DNA of 15,349 nucleotides from Alienimonas sp043951915. Lineage in GTDB: Bacteria > Planctomycetota > Planctomycetia > Planctomycetales > Planctomycetaceae. Location: assembly GCF_043951915.1 (NCBI RefSeq), contig NZ_JBINJD010000119.1:1-15349 (forward strand). The letters run 5' to 3'. This document shows, piece by piece, positions 7,205-15,349 of this stretch (within the stretch, counting starts at the first letter, position 1; the number at the start of each line of letters is the position of its first letter). A model generated the notes under the pieces. The model saw nothing but the letters and a program-made list of their open reading frames with translations. It was not told the origin of the DNA and did not search any database. A program made the position numbers and the translations under genes.

Positions 7205-8284
7205 ATGCCCGTTTCGCCCGCACTTCCGCCGGTCTCGCTGCTGAGCGTCTCGCCGCCGCTGGCCCAGATTGAAGACGTCTTCGCCGGCGGCGGGCTGTGG
7301 GCGATCCTGGTCATCGCCGGGCTGGCGATGGCCGCCCTGCTGGGCTTCGTGTTCCTGGTGCTGTTCGCCCGGTACTTCAAACTGTGGCTGCGGGCGTTCT
7401 TCAGCGGCGTGCGGGTCTGGCCGTGGACCCTGGTGTTCATGAGTCTGCGGAAGGTGAACCCCTCCGTGATCGTGGACAGCAAGATCATGGCCGTGCAGGC
7501 CGGTCTGCGGCCGGTCAACACCGACCAGATGGAGGCCCACTACCTGGCCGGCGGCAACGTGCGGAACATCACCCGGGCCCTGATCGCCGCCGAGCGGGCC
7601 AGCATCGACCTCGACTGGGACACCGCCGCCGCGATCGACCTCGCCGGCCGGAACGTGCTCGAAGCGGTTCAGACGAGCGTCGACCCGAAGGTGATCGACT
7701 GCCCGGACCCCCGCCGCCACGGCCGCAACACCCTCGACGGCGTGGCGAAGGACGGCATCCAGTTGAAGGCCCGGGCCCGCGTGACGGTGCGGACGAACAT
7801 CCAGCAGCTCGTCGGCGGGGCCACCGAAGAAACGGTCATCGCCCGGGTCGGTGAGGGGATCGTCTCGGCGATCGGTTCCAGCGCCACGCACAAGGCGGTG
7901 CTGGCCGACCCGGTGCTGATCGCCAAGGCGGTGCTGGCGAAGGGGCTCGACAGCCAGACCGCTTACGAGATCGTCTCGATCGACATCGCCGACATCGACG
8001 TGGGCGACAACGTCGGCGCCCGCCTGCAGGCCGACCAGGCCGAGGCCGACATGCGGATCGCCCGGGCCAAGGCGGAGGAACGCCGGGCGATGGCCGTCGC
8101 CAACGAGCAGGTCCAGCGGGCGGTCACGCAGGAGAACCAGGCGAAGGTCGTGCTGGCCGAGGCGGAGATCCCGCTCGCCATGGCCGACGCCTTCCGCCGC
8201 GGCGGCCTGCGGGCCGACGAGGACGGCAACGTCCGCGAATCGAAGCTGCACGCCGGCAACGGGCAGGCGTCCGCCGGGGCGTGA
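7205..8284 (+). CDS. floA: Flotillin-like protein FloA
   Basis: This 359-residue protein is a bacterial flotillin of the FloA/UPF0365 type (B. subtilis FloA has 331 residues). These membrane-associated scaffolds organise functional membrane microdomains. A hydrophobic segment (31-55, LWAILVIAGLAMAALLGFVF) is followed by a second amphipathic or hairpin segment (about 58-80). Family sequence then runs unbroken: RASIDLDWDTAAAIDLAGRNV (131-151), KDGIQLKARARVTVRTNI (182-199) and ASHxK-like ATHK (227-230). The same match covers AYEIVSIDIADIDVGDNVGA (253-272). The PHB/SPFH core leads into an Ala/Glu-rich heptad region (275-325) that should oligomerise. ATG 7205-7207 adds a short Pro/Val-rich lead before the membrane segment. 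No NfeD-family gene, the common partner, lies upstream; a RidA gene is there on the other strand. Confidence 0.96.
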   Translation: MPVSPALPPVSLLSVSPPLAQIEDVFAGGGLWAILVIAGLAMAALLGFVFLVLFARYFKLWLRAFFSGVRVWPWTLVFMSLRKVNPSVIVDSKIMAVQAGLRPVNTDQMEAHYLAGGNVRNITRALIAAERASIDLDWDTAAAIDLAGRNVLEAVQTSVDPKVIDCPDPRRHGRNTLDGVAKDGIQLKARARVTVRTNIQQLVGGATEETVIARVGEGIVSAIGSSATHKAVLADPVLIAKAVLAKGLDSQTAYEIVSIDIADIDVGDNVGARLQADQAEADMRIARAKAEERRAMAVANEQVQRAVTQENQAKVVLAEAEIPLAMADAFRRGGLRADEDGNVRESKLHAGNGQASAGA

Positions 8285-8366
8285 GCCCGCCGTCCCGCGC
8301 CGAACGACCTCCCCCGTCCGTTCGTACGAAAACGACCCCGCCGATCCCTCGATTCGAGCCTGTCAG

Positions 8367-8990
8367 ATGTCTCCGGCGTCGGGCGTTTTCGCCGCTCTCA
8401 TCGTCGCGGCGGGAGTCGCTCCGCCGCCTGTTGACGAGACGAAGGAACCGCCCACGGTCTACGAGGTCACCGTCGGTTCGCAGACTGTGGAAGTGGGCGA
8501 GGGCGAACGGATTCCCGTCGCAGGCCGGTTCGACGATCCGACGGTTCAGGTCATGCCGAAGCCGACGCGGACGCTCGACGTGCGAGGCGTGCGGTTCGAG
8601 TTTCCCCGCGAATTCGTCTTTGAAGCAGAGGTGGGAGACTCGGGACTCGCGGTGTGGACGCTGGAGGGCAACGACGTCACGGTGATGCTCTACGCGTTCT
8701 CCGTGCCGATCTCAGCCGAGAAATTGGTGAAGGAGATGAGCGTTCAGTTTGGTGAGACTCCTGTCCGCAAAACCGGGATCAAAACGCGGCGGGGCGTGCT
8801 GCCCGGGGTGAGAATCGATTCGGAAGTGGCTGGTCAGAGACTGCGGACCGAAGGATTCGACCTGCCCGCTCCGAAGGGCGAGGGCCGTGTATTGATTGTT
8901 CAGGACGTGCCGACCGACGACGGTCGCCCGTCCGCGGATCGAGATCGCGTGGGGCGTCTGCTGGCGACGACCCTGCGAACCGACTTTTAG
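8367..8990 (+). CDS. Hypothetical exported protein, 207 residues
   Basis: I do not recognise this family. The N-terminus (MSPASGVFAALIVAAGVAPPP) looks like a short Sec signal peptide with weak charge. The mature part is a mix of beta-prone stretches (TVYEVTVGSQTVEVGEG, VRFEFPREFVFEAEVGDSGLAVWTLEGNDVTVMLYAF). It ends with GRVLIVQDVPTDDGRPSADRDRVGRLLATTLRTDF. There are no Cys residues and no catalytic motif that I can see. Overall it resembles small secreted stress or lipoprotein-like beta domains in which a peak around 'VTVMLYAF' is compared with a threshold, but no function should be assigned. The gene follows floA by 82 bp on the same strand. Its codons include many ending in A or T (TTT, GTT, GAT, AAA), unlike its neighbours. 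The ATG at 8367 gives the signal peptide. Confidence 0.75.
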   Translation: MSPASGVFAALIVAAGVAPPPVDETKEPPTVYEVTVGSQTVEVGEGERIPVAGRFDDPTVQVMPKPTRTLDVRGVRFEFPREFVFEAEVGDSGLAVWTLEGNDVTVMLYAFSVPISAEKLVKEMSVQFGETPVRKTGIKTRRGVLPGVRIDSEVAGQRLRTEGFDLPAPKGEGRVLIVQDVPTDDGRPSADRDRVGRLLATTLRTDF

Positions 8991-9249
8991 CGGAGCCCCG
9001 GTGGCGCCTTGCCGCGGATCGTCCAGGGGGGCGGGGCGACGTTCGACCTTCGGGGCGCTCGAGAACCTCCGTCTGGGGCCAAGCCGGTCCTGCGGGCGTT
9101 GCAGGTCCGGTCCTGTGGATCCGATCGGGGGGGACGAATGCGGGGGCTCGGGCGGCCGTCCCGTGTCCGGTTCCGGCGCCCGACCGCTATGACCGGGGGA
9201 CGGCGGCGTTAGGCTGGGGGCGATCCGTCCGCTTCGCCCCCCGCTCCGC
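8991..9249. other. Intergenic gap with small repeats
   Basis: No gene is supported here. The 9-mer CCGGTCCTG occurs twice (9084-9092 and 9107-9115). GGTCCTGC (9086-9093) pairs with GCAGGTCC (9101-9108) except at one position, giving a possible small hairpin. A TTAGGCT string near 9210 lies about 40 bp before the next ATG and is a weak -10 candidate without a recognisable -35. Confidence 0.4.
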
Positions 9250-11022
9250 ATGGCCGACTCGTCCGTTCGCAACGCCCCCGCGACCGGCCCCCGCTCCGGG
9301 TCGGCCGCCGCCTCCGCTGCCTCCCGCGGCGCCCGGGCCGACGTCCCCTGTCCCAGTTGCGGGGAGATGGTCCGCCCCGGGTTGGTGCGGTGCTGGAGCT
9401 GCGGCGGGTTCATGCGGCCGGACGTCGCCGACCGCTACGCCCAACTGAACCGTCAGCGGCCGGAGGTGGAATACCAACCCCTGCCGGAGCTGGACGGGGA
9501 CGCCGCCTCCCAGCTGTCCGCCGAGACGCGGACCGGCGGCCGCGGCCCTGCCGACGAGGACGCCGACTTCGAACTGACGGGCGAATTCGCCGCCCCGGAC
9601 CCGTCCGCCGACGCCCCCGCGGACGATCCTGAGGACGAATTCACGATGGCGGACATGGAGGGCGCCAGCTACTCCGCCCCCCGCGTCGGCGACGCGGCCC
9701 CGACGCCGGCGAAGGCCGGGGAATCGACCGGCGAGGACGGCGACGCCTTCTCGATCGCCGACGCGCCGGACGCGCCCGCCGAGGATTCGCCGTCCGCCGA
9801 GGAGCCCGCCCCGGAACAGGCGGCCGCCCAACGGACGCCGCCGGCGGAGGACGACGTGGCCCACTCCGAGGCGACCGGCGGCGACGTGTTGCTGGACATC
9901 GCCCTCCAGGAAGTCGGCCAGGATCGCGGCGGCCGGCGCCGTGGGCTGGTGGTGAAGGGGGACAAGATCCTGCTGCACTGCCCGGCGGGACACCCAGTGA
10001 AGGTCGCCCGCAAGCACGCCGGCAAGGTCGGCCGCTGCCCGCATCCCGGCTGCGGCCTGCGGTACCTCGTCCCCCACGTGCCGCCCGACCCGACGGAGGA
10101 ACCGGACGCCGACGCCGAAGCGACCGCCGAAACCGGCGGGGACGCCGCGGCGACTCCCACGGCGCCGGCCGGCCCGCCGGACGAACTCGCCGCGGGCGCC
10201 TTCACCCGCTACATCGACGGCGTGCGGCTGCACACCGTCGTGCCGGCCAAGGTCAAGCAGAAGGCCGACTCGCAGGCCAAGAGCTTCCAGGAGGCGGACC
10301 TCGCCCTCTCGCCGAGGACCCTGCTGGTCGTCACCATGGAGGGCAAGAAGGGCGCGTTCGGCCTCGGCGGCGAGAAGCCGGAGCAGGTGCGGACGAAGGT
10401 GCGGGAGCATCTCTCCGCGGACGAGCCGGACCTCTCCGCCCTGCCGGTCCCGCACGTCCTGCTGGCGGGGGAGAACGCCGGCGAAGTCGTCGTCGAGTAC
10501 CCCTCGGACCTGCCGCACGAGTCGAAGTTCGGCGGGGAGCCGGTCTTCGGGACCGGCCGCATCGCCCTGCGGTTGCCCCGCACCGGCGGGGAGCCGGACG
10601 GCGATCAACCGGAGGAGAAGCAGGCCCTGCGGTTCGTTTCGCTGACGCTCAGCCAGTACCGCCGCTTCGCCGCGGCGATGGAGGAGTTCGGCTTCGCCCG
10701 CGGCGTCGGGGGCCGCTACGAGGTCGGCGCCCCAATCCCCCGCACCGACGAGGCCCCCGTCCACACCGGCCACTACACGGACGCCCCCGTGCCGGAGCTG
10801 CCCCGGCCGGACCTCTACCAGGCCGACCCGAAGCTGAACGTCGTCGTCTCCGGCTACCGCTGCCAGAACTGCGGGCTGATCGTCTCGGAGGACGGTCGCA
10901 AGAAGGAGAAGCTCGGCGGCGCCAACGGCAAGGGCTTGGCGAAGGCCAGATGTCCGAAATGCGGCGAAAAGTTCGGCAACCAGCCGCTCTACAAGCTCGC
11001 CGACGGGCCGTCCGAGTCCTGA
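9250..11022 (+). CDS. Hypothetical protein with three zinc ribbons and acidic linkers
   Basis: This 590-residue protein has no signal peptide or membrane segment, so it is probably cytoplasmic. Zinc ribbon 1 is CPSCG...CWSCG (Cys34, 37, 48, 51). A long acidic, Ala/Pro-rich, probably disordered stretch follows (about 80-210). Ribbon 2 is LHCPAGH...GRCPHPGCG (Cys244, His248, Cys263, Cys268) and resembles the C-x-x-GH zinc-binding modules seen in many planctomycete proteins. A second low-complexity linker (275-312) leads to a folded domain of unknown type (about 315-500). Ribbon 3 is YRCQNCG...ARCPKCG (Cys538, 541, 568, 571) near the C-terminus. I do not recognise the central domain. The ribbons suggest nucleic-acid or protein binding, but this is inference. 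ATG 9250-9252 is the first start, with no Shine-Dalgarno sequence. It is separated from dnaG by 434 bp, so co-transcription is unlikely. Confidence 0.8.
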   Translation: MADSSVRNAPATGPRSGSAAASAASRGARADVPCPSCGEMVRPGLVRCWSCGGFMRPDVADRYAQLNRQRPEVEYQPLPELDGDAASQLSAETRTGGRGPADEDADFELTGEFAAPDPSADAPADDPEDEFTMADMEGASYSAPRVGDAAPTPAKAGESTGEDGDAFSIADAPDAPAEDSPSAEEPAPEQAAAQRTPPAEDDVAHSEATGGDVLLDIALQEVGQDRGGRRRGLVVKGDKILLHCPAGHPVKVARKHAGKVGRCPHPGCGLRYLVPHVPPDPTEEPDADAEATAETGGDAAATPTAPAGPPDELAAGAFTRYIDGVRLHTVVPAKVKQKADSQAKSFQEADLALSPRTLLVVTMEGKKGAFGLGGEKPEQVRTKVREHLSADEPDLSALPVPHVLLAGENAGEVVVEYPSDLPHESKFGGEPVFGTGRIALRLPRTGGEPDGDQPEEKQALRFVSLTLSQYRRFAAAMEEFGFARGVGGRYEVGAPIPRTDEAPVHTGHYTDAPVPELPRPDLYQADPKLNVVVSGYRCQNCGLIVSEDGRKKEKLGGANGKGLAKARCPKCGEKFGNQPLYKLADGPSES

Positions 11023-11456
11023 CCGCGGGGCGGGACGCGTCGCGGCCGAACTCACGTTTCGGTCGGGTGCGTCAACTTTTCTCCGCGGAGGCCGAAATCG
11101 GGGCGGGCTCCCGGGCGGCGGCGGGGGAGCGAACGATTCGCGGGGCGCGGGGGCTTGGGGCAACGTCGCCGCGGGCAGGGGTCGGCGAAGCCGCGGAGGA
11201 GCGTAAGATCATGCCGGCGGAGCGTTTACGCTGCCGAAACCGGGGTTGACACGAGCAGGGGACGCTTGACCCGGCCGCTGTAGGATTTACGGTTGTGAAC
11301 CGGCGGACTGTCCGCGGGCGAACGCTTCGGACCGCAAACGTCTCCCCCTCACCCGCTCGCGGGGGGTTGACGAACCCCGGCCGAGCGTACGCTCGTACTT
11401 CGGGACGGACGCCCTATGCCCTCGCGCCCCGTCCCCCTTCCGCCCGCCCCCCTCTG
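11023..11456. other. 434-bp gap upstream of dnaG, structured leader
   Basis: No gene is supported between the zinc-ribbon protein and dnaG; in particular no rpsU (ribosomal protein S21) frame is seen. GCGTAA (11201-11206) can pair with TTACGC (11226-11231). TTGACA (11246-11251), TTGACC (11266-11271) and TAGGAT (11281-11286) are promoter-like words, but their spacing (29 and 9 bp) fits no standard sigma-70 promoter. The last 36 bases before ATG 11457 are strongly pyrimidine-rich. Confidence 0.5.
11363..11395. promoter_or_regulatory. Hairpin plus 14-bp palindrome in the dnaG leader
   Basis: GGGGTT (11363-11368) pairs perfectly with AACCCC (11373-11378) across a GACG tetraloop. Four bases later comes CGAGCGTACGCTCG (11382-11395), a perfect 14-bp palindrome. 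Both lie 60-95 bases before the chosen dnaG start. A two-fold symmetric site of this size suits a dimeric regulator or a second RNA hairpin. The complementary strand begins CCCGAAGTACGAGCG, which resembles the start of the repeat at 429-501, so a repeat element is also possible. Confidence 0.45.
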
Positions 11457-13511
11457 ATGTCGAACGGTCCGTCAGACCACGATTCGATGTACGGCGGGCA
11501 GCAGGGCGGCGACGATTTCAAGGAACAGGTCCGCCTCCGCAGCGACATCGTCCAGGTCATCGGCGAGTCGATCTCCCTCAAGCCCCTCCGCGGCGGGGCG
11601 GAACTGGCCGGCCTCTGCCCGTTCCACGACGACCGCAACCCCTCGCTGAAGGTCTACCCCGACCGCCAGACGTTCCGCTGCTGGTCCTGCGACACCGGCG
11701 GGGACGTGTTCAGCTTCGTGATGAAGTACGACGGGCTGGACTTCTACTCCGCCCTCAAGCATCTCGCCGGCCGCGCGGGCCTCGAGATGCCCCAGCGGTC
11801 CGGCCCCCGCCCGTCGAAGGACGGCCCGGACCGCGGCCGCCTGCTGGAGGTCCTGAAATGGGCCGACCAGCAGTGCCACGCCCTGCTGACCCGCAGCGCC
11901 GAGGGGAAACCCGCCCGCGAGTACCTCGCCGGCCGCGGCATTCACGCGGACCTCGCCAAGACGTTCGGCCTCGGCTACCACCCGCCGAGCTGGACCTGGC
12001 TGGTCGATCGGGCCAAAGGGCTGTTCGACAAAGAGGAACTGATCGCCGCTGGTCTGGCCGGCGAGAAGCGGGACGGCAGCGGCCTGCGGGACCACCCGCT
12101 GTTCCCCGGACGGGTGATCTTCCCGATCCGCGACGAACGCGGCCGCACGATCGCCTTCGGCGGCCGCCAACTGCCCGGCGACGACTTCGGCGGGAAGTAC
12201 ATCAACAGCTCTGAGGGCGTCCTCTTCCACAAGAGCAAGGTGCTCTACGGTCTGGACGTGGCCCGGGACGAGATCCGCAAGCCGACCTGCGACACCGCGC
12301 TGGTCGTGGAGGGCTACACCGACGTGCTCGCCCTGCACCGGGCCGGGTACGCCAACGTGGTCGCCACGCTGGGCACGGCCCTCACCAAGGAGCACGTCGG
12401 CGTGCTGCGGCGGTTCACCAACCGCATCGTGCTGGTCCTCGACGGCGACCGGGCCGGGCAGGACGCCGCGGAGAAGGCGTTGCAAAAACTGCTCGCCGAA
12501 AGCGTCGATCTGCGCGTTCTGACACTCCCCGCGGGAACCGATCCGGCGGACTTCGTGTCCGAACGGCCGGCGGAGTTCGGTGAGCTCGTCGCCGGGGCTC
12601 CCGAGGCGCTCGACTTCAAACTCTCCCGCGTGACCGCCCGTCACGGCGGGGACGCGTTGCAGGCCGGCGACGCGGCCACCAAGGAGATGCTCGAACTGCT
12701 CCGCACCGACCCCGGCCTCGCCGGCACGCGGCGGGGGGACCTCGTGCTGATGCGGACCAGCGAACGCTTCGGCGTGCCCGAACGCCGCCTGCGGGCCGAT
12801 CTGAAGGCCCCCGCGCCCCAGCCCCCCCGCTTCGAGCCCGAACCGCCCCCGGAGCAGCGCCGGCCGCAGGAACCGCCGGTTCCCAAGCCCGTCGGCGACG
12901 ACCTCGCCGAGGCCGAACTGCTGAAGATTTTGCTCACCCGGCCGGACCTGTTCCCCGCGGCTCACGCCGTCGTCGGCTCCGCCGACCTGCGGCACCCGGG
13001 CCTGCGGCGGCTGTTCGAACTCTGCGAGGACGCGGAGGAGCTGGACGGCGAAGTGACCCTGCCCGCGGTGCTGGACGCCGCGGCCCCGCGGGGCGATTCG
13101 CCGCTCAAACGCTTCGCCGTCGCCCTGATGGCCGAGGCCGACGCCCAGCAGCTCCGCGGGCGGCTGGACGGCACCGTCGCCGGCGGGCTCGTGGAGTCTG
13201 GCACGCGACGTGCAGCCTTTTCCCCCGACGGACTTGCGGCGGGCGCGGCCACGACGGCCCCCGTGCCGGTTCGTCCGGACAACGGCTCCCAGGAGGGGAC
13301 CCCCGCTCATCGCGCGGCCGGCGGCGTGCCGCCGCTGCTCGCGCTGGCGTTGTCGGCGATCACCCGCCGGCGACGCGCCCGGCAGGCCCGCGGACAGCGG
13401 GCCGACCTCGCCCACGCCCCGGTCTCCCCCGGCGGCCTGGACGAGGCGACCCGCGCGCTGCTCCGCCGTCAGGCGGACCTGCACGCCGCCCGCCACGCCC
13501 GACCCGGCTAG
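11457..13511 (+). CDS. dnaG: DNA primase DnaG
   Basis: This protein makes RNA primers at the replication fork. It is numbered from ATG 11457-11459 (684 residues). An open frame continues upstream to 11295, but those 54 residues are Arg/Pro-rich leader translation without family similarity. The zinc-binding CHC2 domain has Cys54, His57, Cys75 and Cys78 (CPFHDDRNPS...FRCWSCDTGGD). The basic RNA-polymerase domain includes FPGRVIFPIRDERGRTIAFGGR (216-237). The TOPRIM catalytic core has VEGYTDV with Glu285 and VLDGDRAGQDA with Asp329 and Asp331. The C-terminal helicase-interaction domain starts near AEAELLKILLTRPDLFP. DnaG is usually about 600 residues; the excess lies mostly in a Pro-rich linker (PPRFEPEPPPEQ) and a low-complexity stretch at 579-622. 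rpoD follows by 130 bp, as in the macromolecular synthesis operon. Confidence 0.96.
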   Translation: MSNGPSDHDSMYGGQQGGDDFKEQVRLRSDIVQVIGESISLKPLRGGAELAGLCPFHDDRNPSLKVYPDRQTFRCWSCDTGGDVFSFVMKYDGLDFYSALKHLAGRAGLEMPQRSGPRPSKDGPDRGRLLEVLKWADQQCHALLTRSAEGKPAREYLAGRGIHADLAKTFGLGYHPPSWTWLVDRAKGLFDKEELIAAGLAGEKRDGSGLRDHPLFPGRVIFPIRDERGRTIAFGGRQLPGDDFGGKYINSSEGVLFHKSKVLYGLDVARDEIRKPTCDTALVVEGYTDVLALHRAGYANVVATLGTALTKEHVGVLRRFTNRIVLVLDGDRAGQDAAEKALQKLLAESVDLRVLTLPAGTDPADFVSERPAEFGELVAGAPEALDFKLSRVTARHGGDALQAGDAATKEMLELLRTDPGLAGTRRGDLVLMRTSERFGVPERRLRADLKAPAPQPPRFEPEPPPEQRRPQEPPVPKPVGDDLAEAELLKILLTRPDLFPAAHAVVGSADLRHPGLRRLFELCEDAEELDGEVTLPAVLDAAAPRGDSPLKRFAVALMAEADAQQLRGRLDGTVAGGLVESGTRRAAFSPDGLAAGAATTAPVPVRPDNGSQEGTPAHRAAGGVPPLLALALSAITRRRRARQARGQRADLAHAPVSPGGLDEATRALLRRQADLHAARHARPG

Positions 13512-13537
13512 CCCCCGGTTCCCCCGGCCAGTCGCCC

Positions 13538-13575
13538 GGCCGGGCGCCGGCCCGATTTCGCCCCGTTTTCCTTTG
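13538..13575 (+). terminator. Possible weak terminator between dnaG and rpoD
   Basis: GGCCGG (13538-13543) and CCGGCC (13547-13552) form a perfect 6-bp GC stem with a 3-base loop, 26 bases after the dnaG stop. The following bases are only moderately T-rich (ATTTCGCCCCGTTTTCCTTT), with no continuous U tract next to the stem. It might attenuate dnaG-rpoD readthrough. A TAGAAC at 13614-13619 could be an rpoD -10 box, but no matching -35 is visible. Confidence 0.3.
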
Positions 13576-13641
13576 TCTCCCGCCGCCCCCGCCGCTCTCC
13601 CGCGGCGGTCCGATAGAACCCCGCCCCCCGAGACCCCTCCC

Positions 13642-15306
<1,665 letters not shown>

Positions 15307-15349
15307 GGCCAAGGTGAACGAGAACTGCGATCGTGAGGGAGCCGGCTCC

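Noticed and set aside
8321..8330. TTCGTACGAA palindrome between floA and the next gene
   Set aside because: A 10-bp palindrome is short enough to occur by chance, and there is no second copy or promoter context.
9187..11163. Reverse open frame of 658 codons opposite the zinc-ribbon gene
   Set aside because: The forward frame has three paired-cysteine ribbons and sensible acidic linkers. The reverse frame is Arg/Gly/Val-rich with no motif.
11246..11286. TTGACA / TTGACC / TAGGAT as a sigma-70 promoter for dnaG
   Set aside because: The spacings of 29 and 9 bp are outside the functional range, so I do not call a promoter here.
11295..11456. N-terminal extension of DnaG from an upstream start
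   Set aside because: The 54 added residues are Arg/Pro-rich, translate the palindromes and lie outside the family; DnaG homology begins just after ATG 11457.
13210..13641. N-terminal extension of RpoD overlapping dnaG
   Set aside because: It lies largely within dnaG in another frame and has low-complexity Arg/Pro composition; region 1.1 homology begins at ATG 13642.

Overview
The window reads as a chromosomal segment from a high-GC planctomycete. The evidence is a Tat-exported DUF1552 protein paired with a DUF1587/1592/1588/1585 'planctomycete cytochrome' protein, a PQQ-type beta-propeller lipoprotein, a multi-zinc-ribbon protein, DnaG and RpoD of planctomycete type, and start codons without Shine-Dalgarno sequences. 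Third codon positions are almost all G or C. This creates long open frames opposite nearly every gene, and I treat those as artefacts. I cannot name the genus. There are no tRNA or rRNA genes, CRISPR arrays, transposases, integrases or phage genes.

Layout. 1-411 (+): C-terminal end of a SpoU/TrmH RNA methyltransferase. 412-650: gap with a nested 19-bp inverted repeat that looks like a dispersed REP-type element. 651-2096 (+): exported PQQ-like propeller protein. 2116-6290 (-): translationally coupled pair, DUF1592-type di-haem protein followed by DUF1552 protein with a 4-bp ATGA overlap. 6450-6920 (-): RidA-family protein, probably at the head of the same transcription unit. 6921-7204: divergent gap with a 31-bp imperfect inverted repeat. 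7205-8284 (+): flotillin FloA. 8367-8990 (+): small exported protein of unknown function with visibly less GC-biased codons. 9250-11022 (+): 590-residue protein with three zinc ribbons. 11023-11456: long structured gap. 11457-13511 (+): primase dnaG. 13642-15306 (+): principal sigma factor rpoD.

The genes fall into an envelope/export block (propeller, DUF1592/DUF1552 pair, FloA, small secreted protein) and a macromolecular-synthesis block (dnaG-rpoD), the latter without the rpsU gene that precedes dnaG in many bacteria. RNA modification (TrmH) and metabolite repair (RidA) are ordinary housekeeping functions.

I did not find a clear new defence, mobile or biosynthetic system. The best leads are the LamG domain placed at the DUF1592/DUF1588 junction, the degenerate signature motif in the DUF1552 partner, the three-zinc-ribbon protein, a probable in-frame insertion near the DnaG C-terminus, and three structured intergenic repeats.
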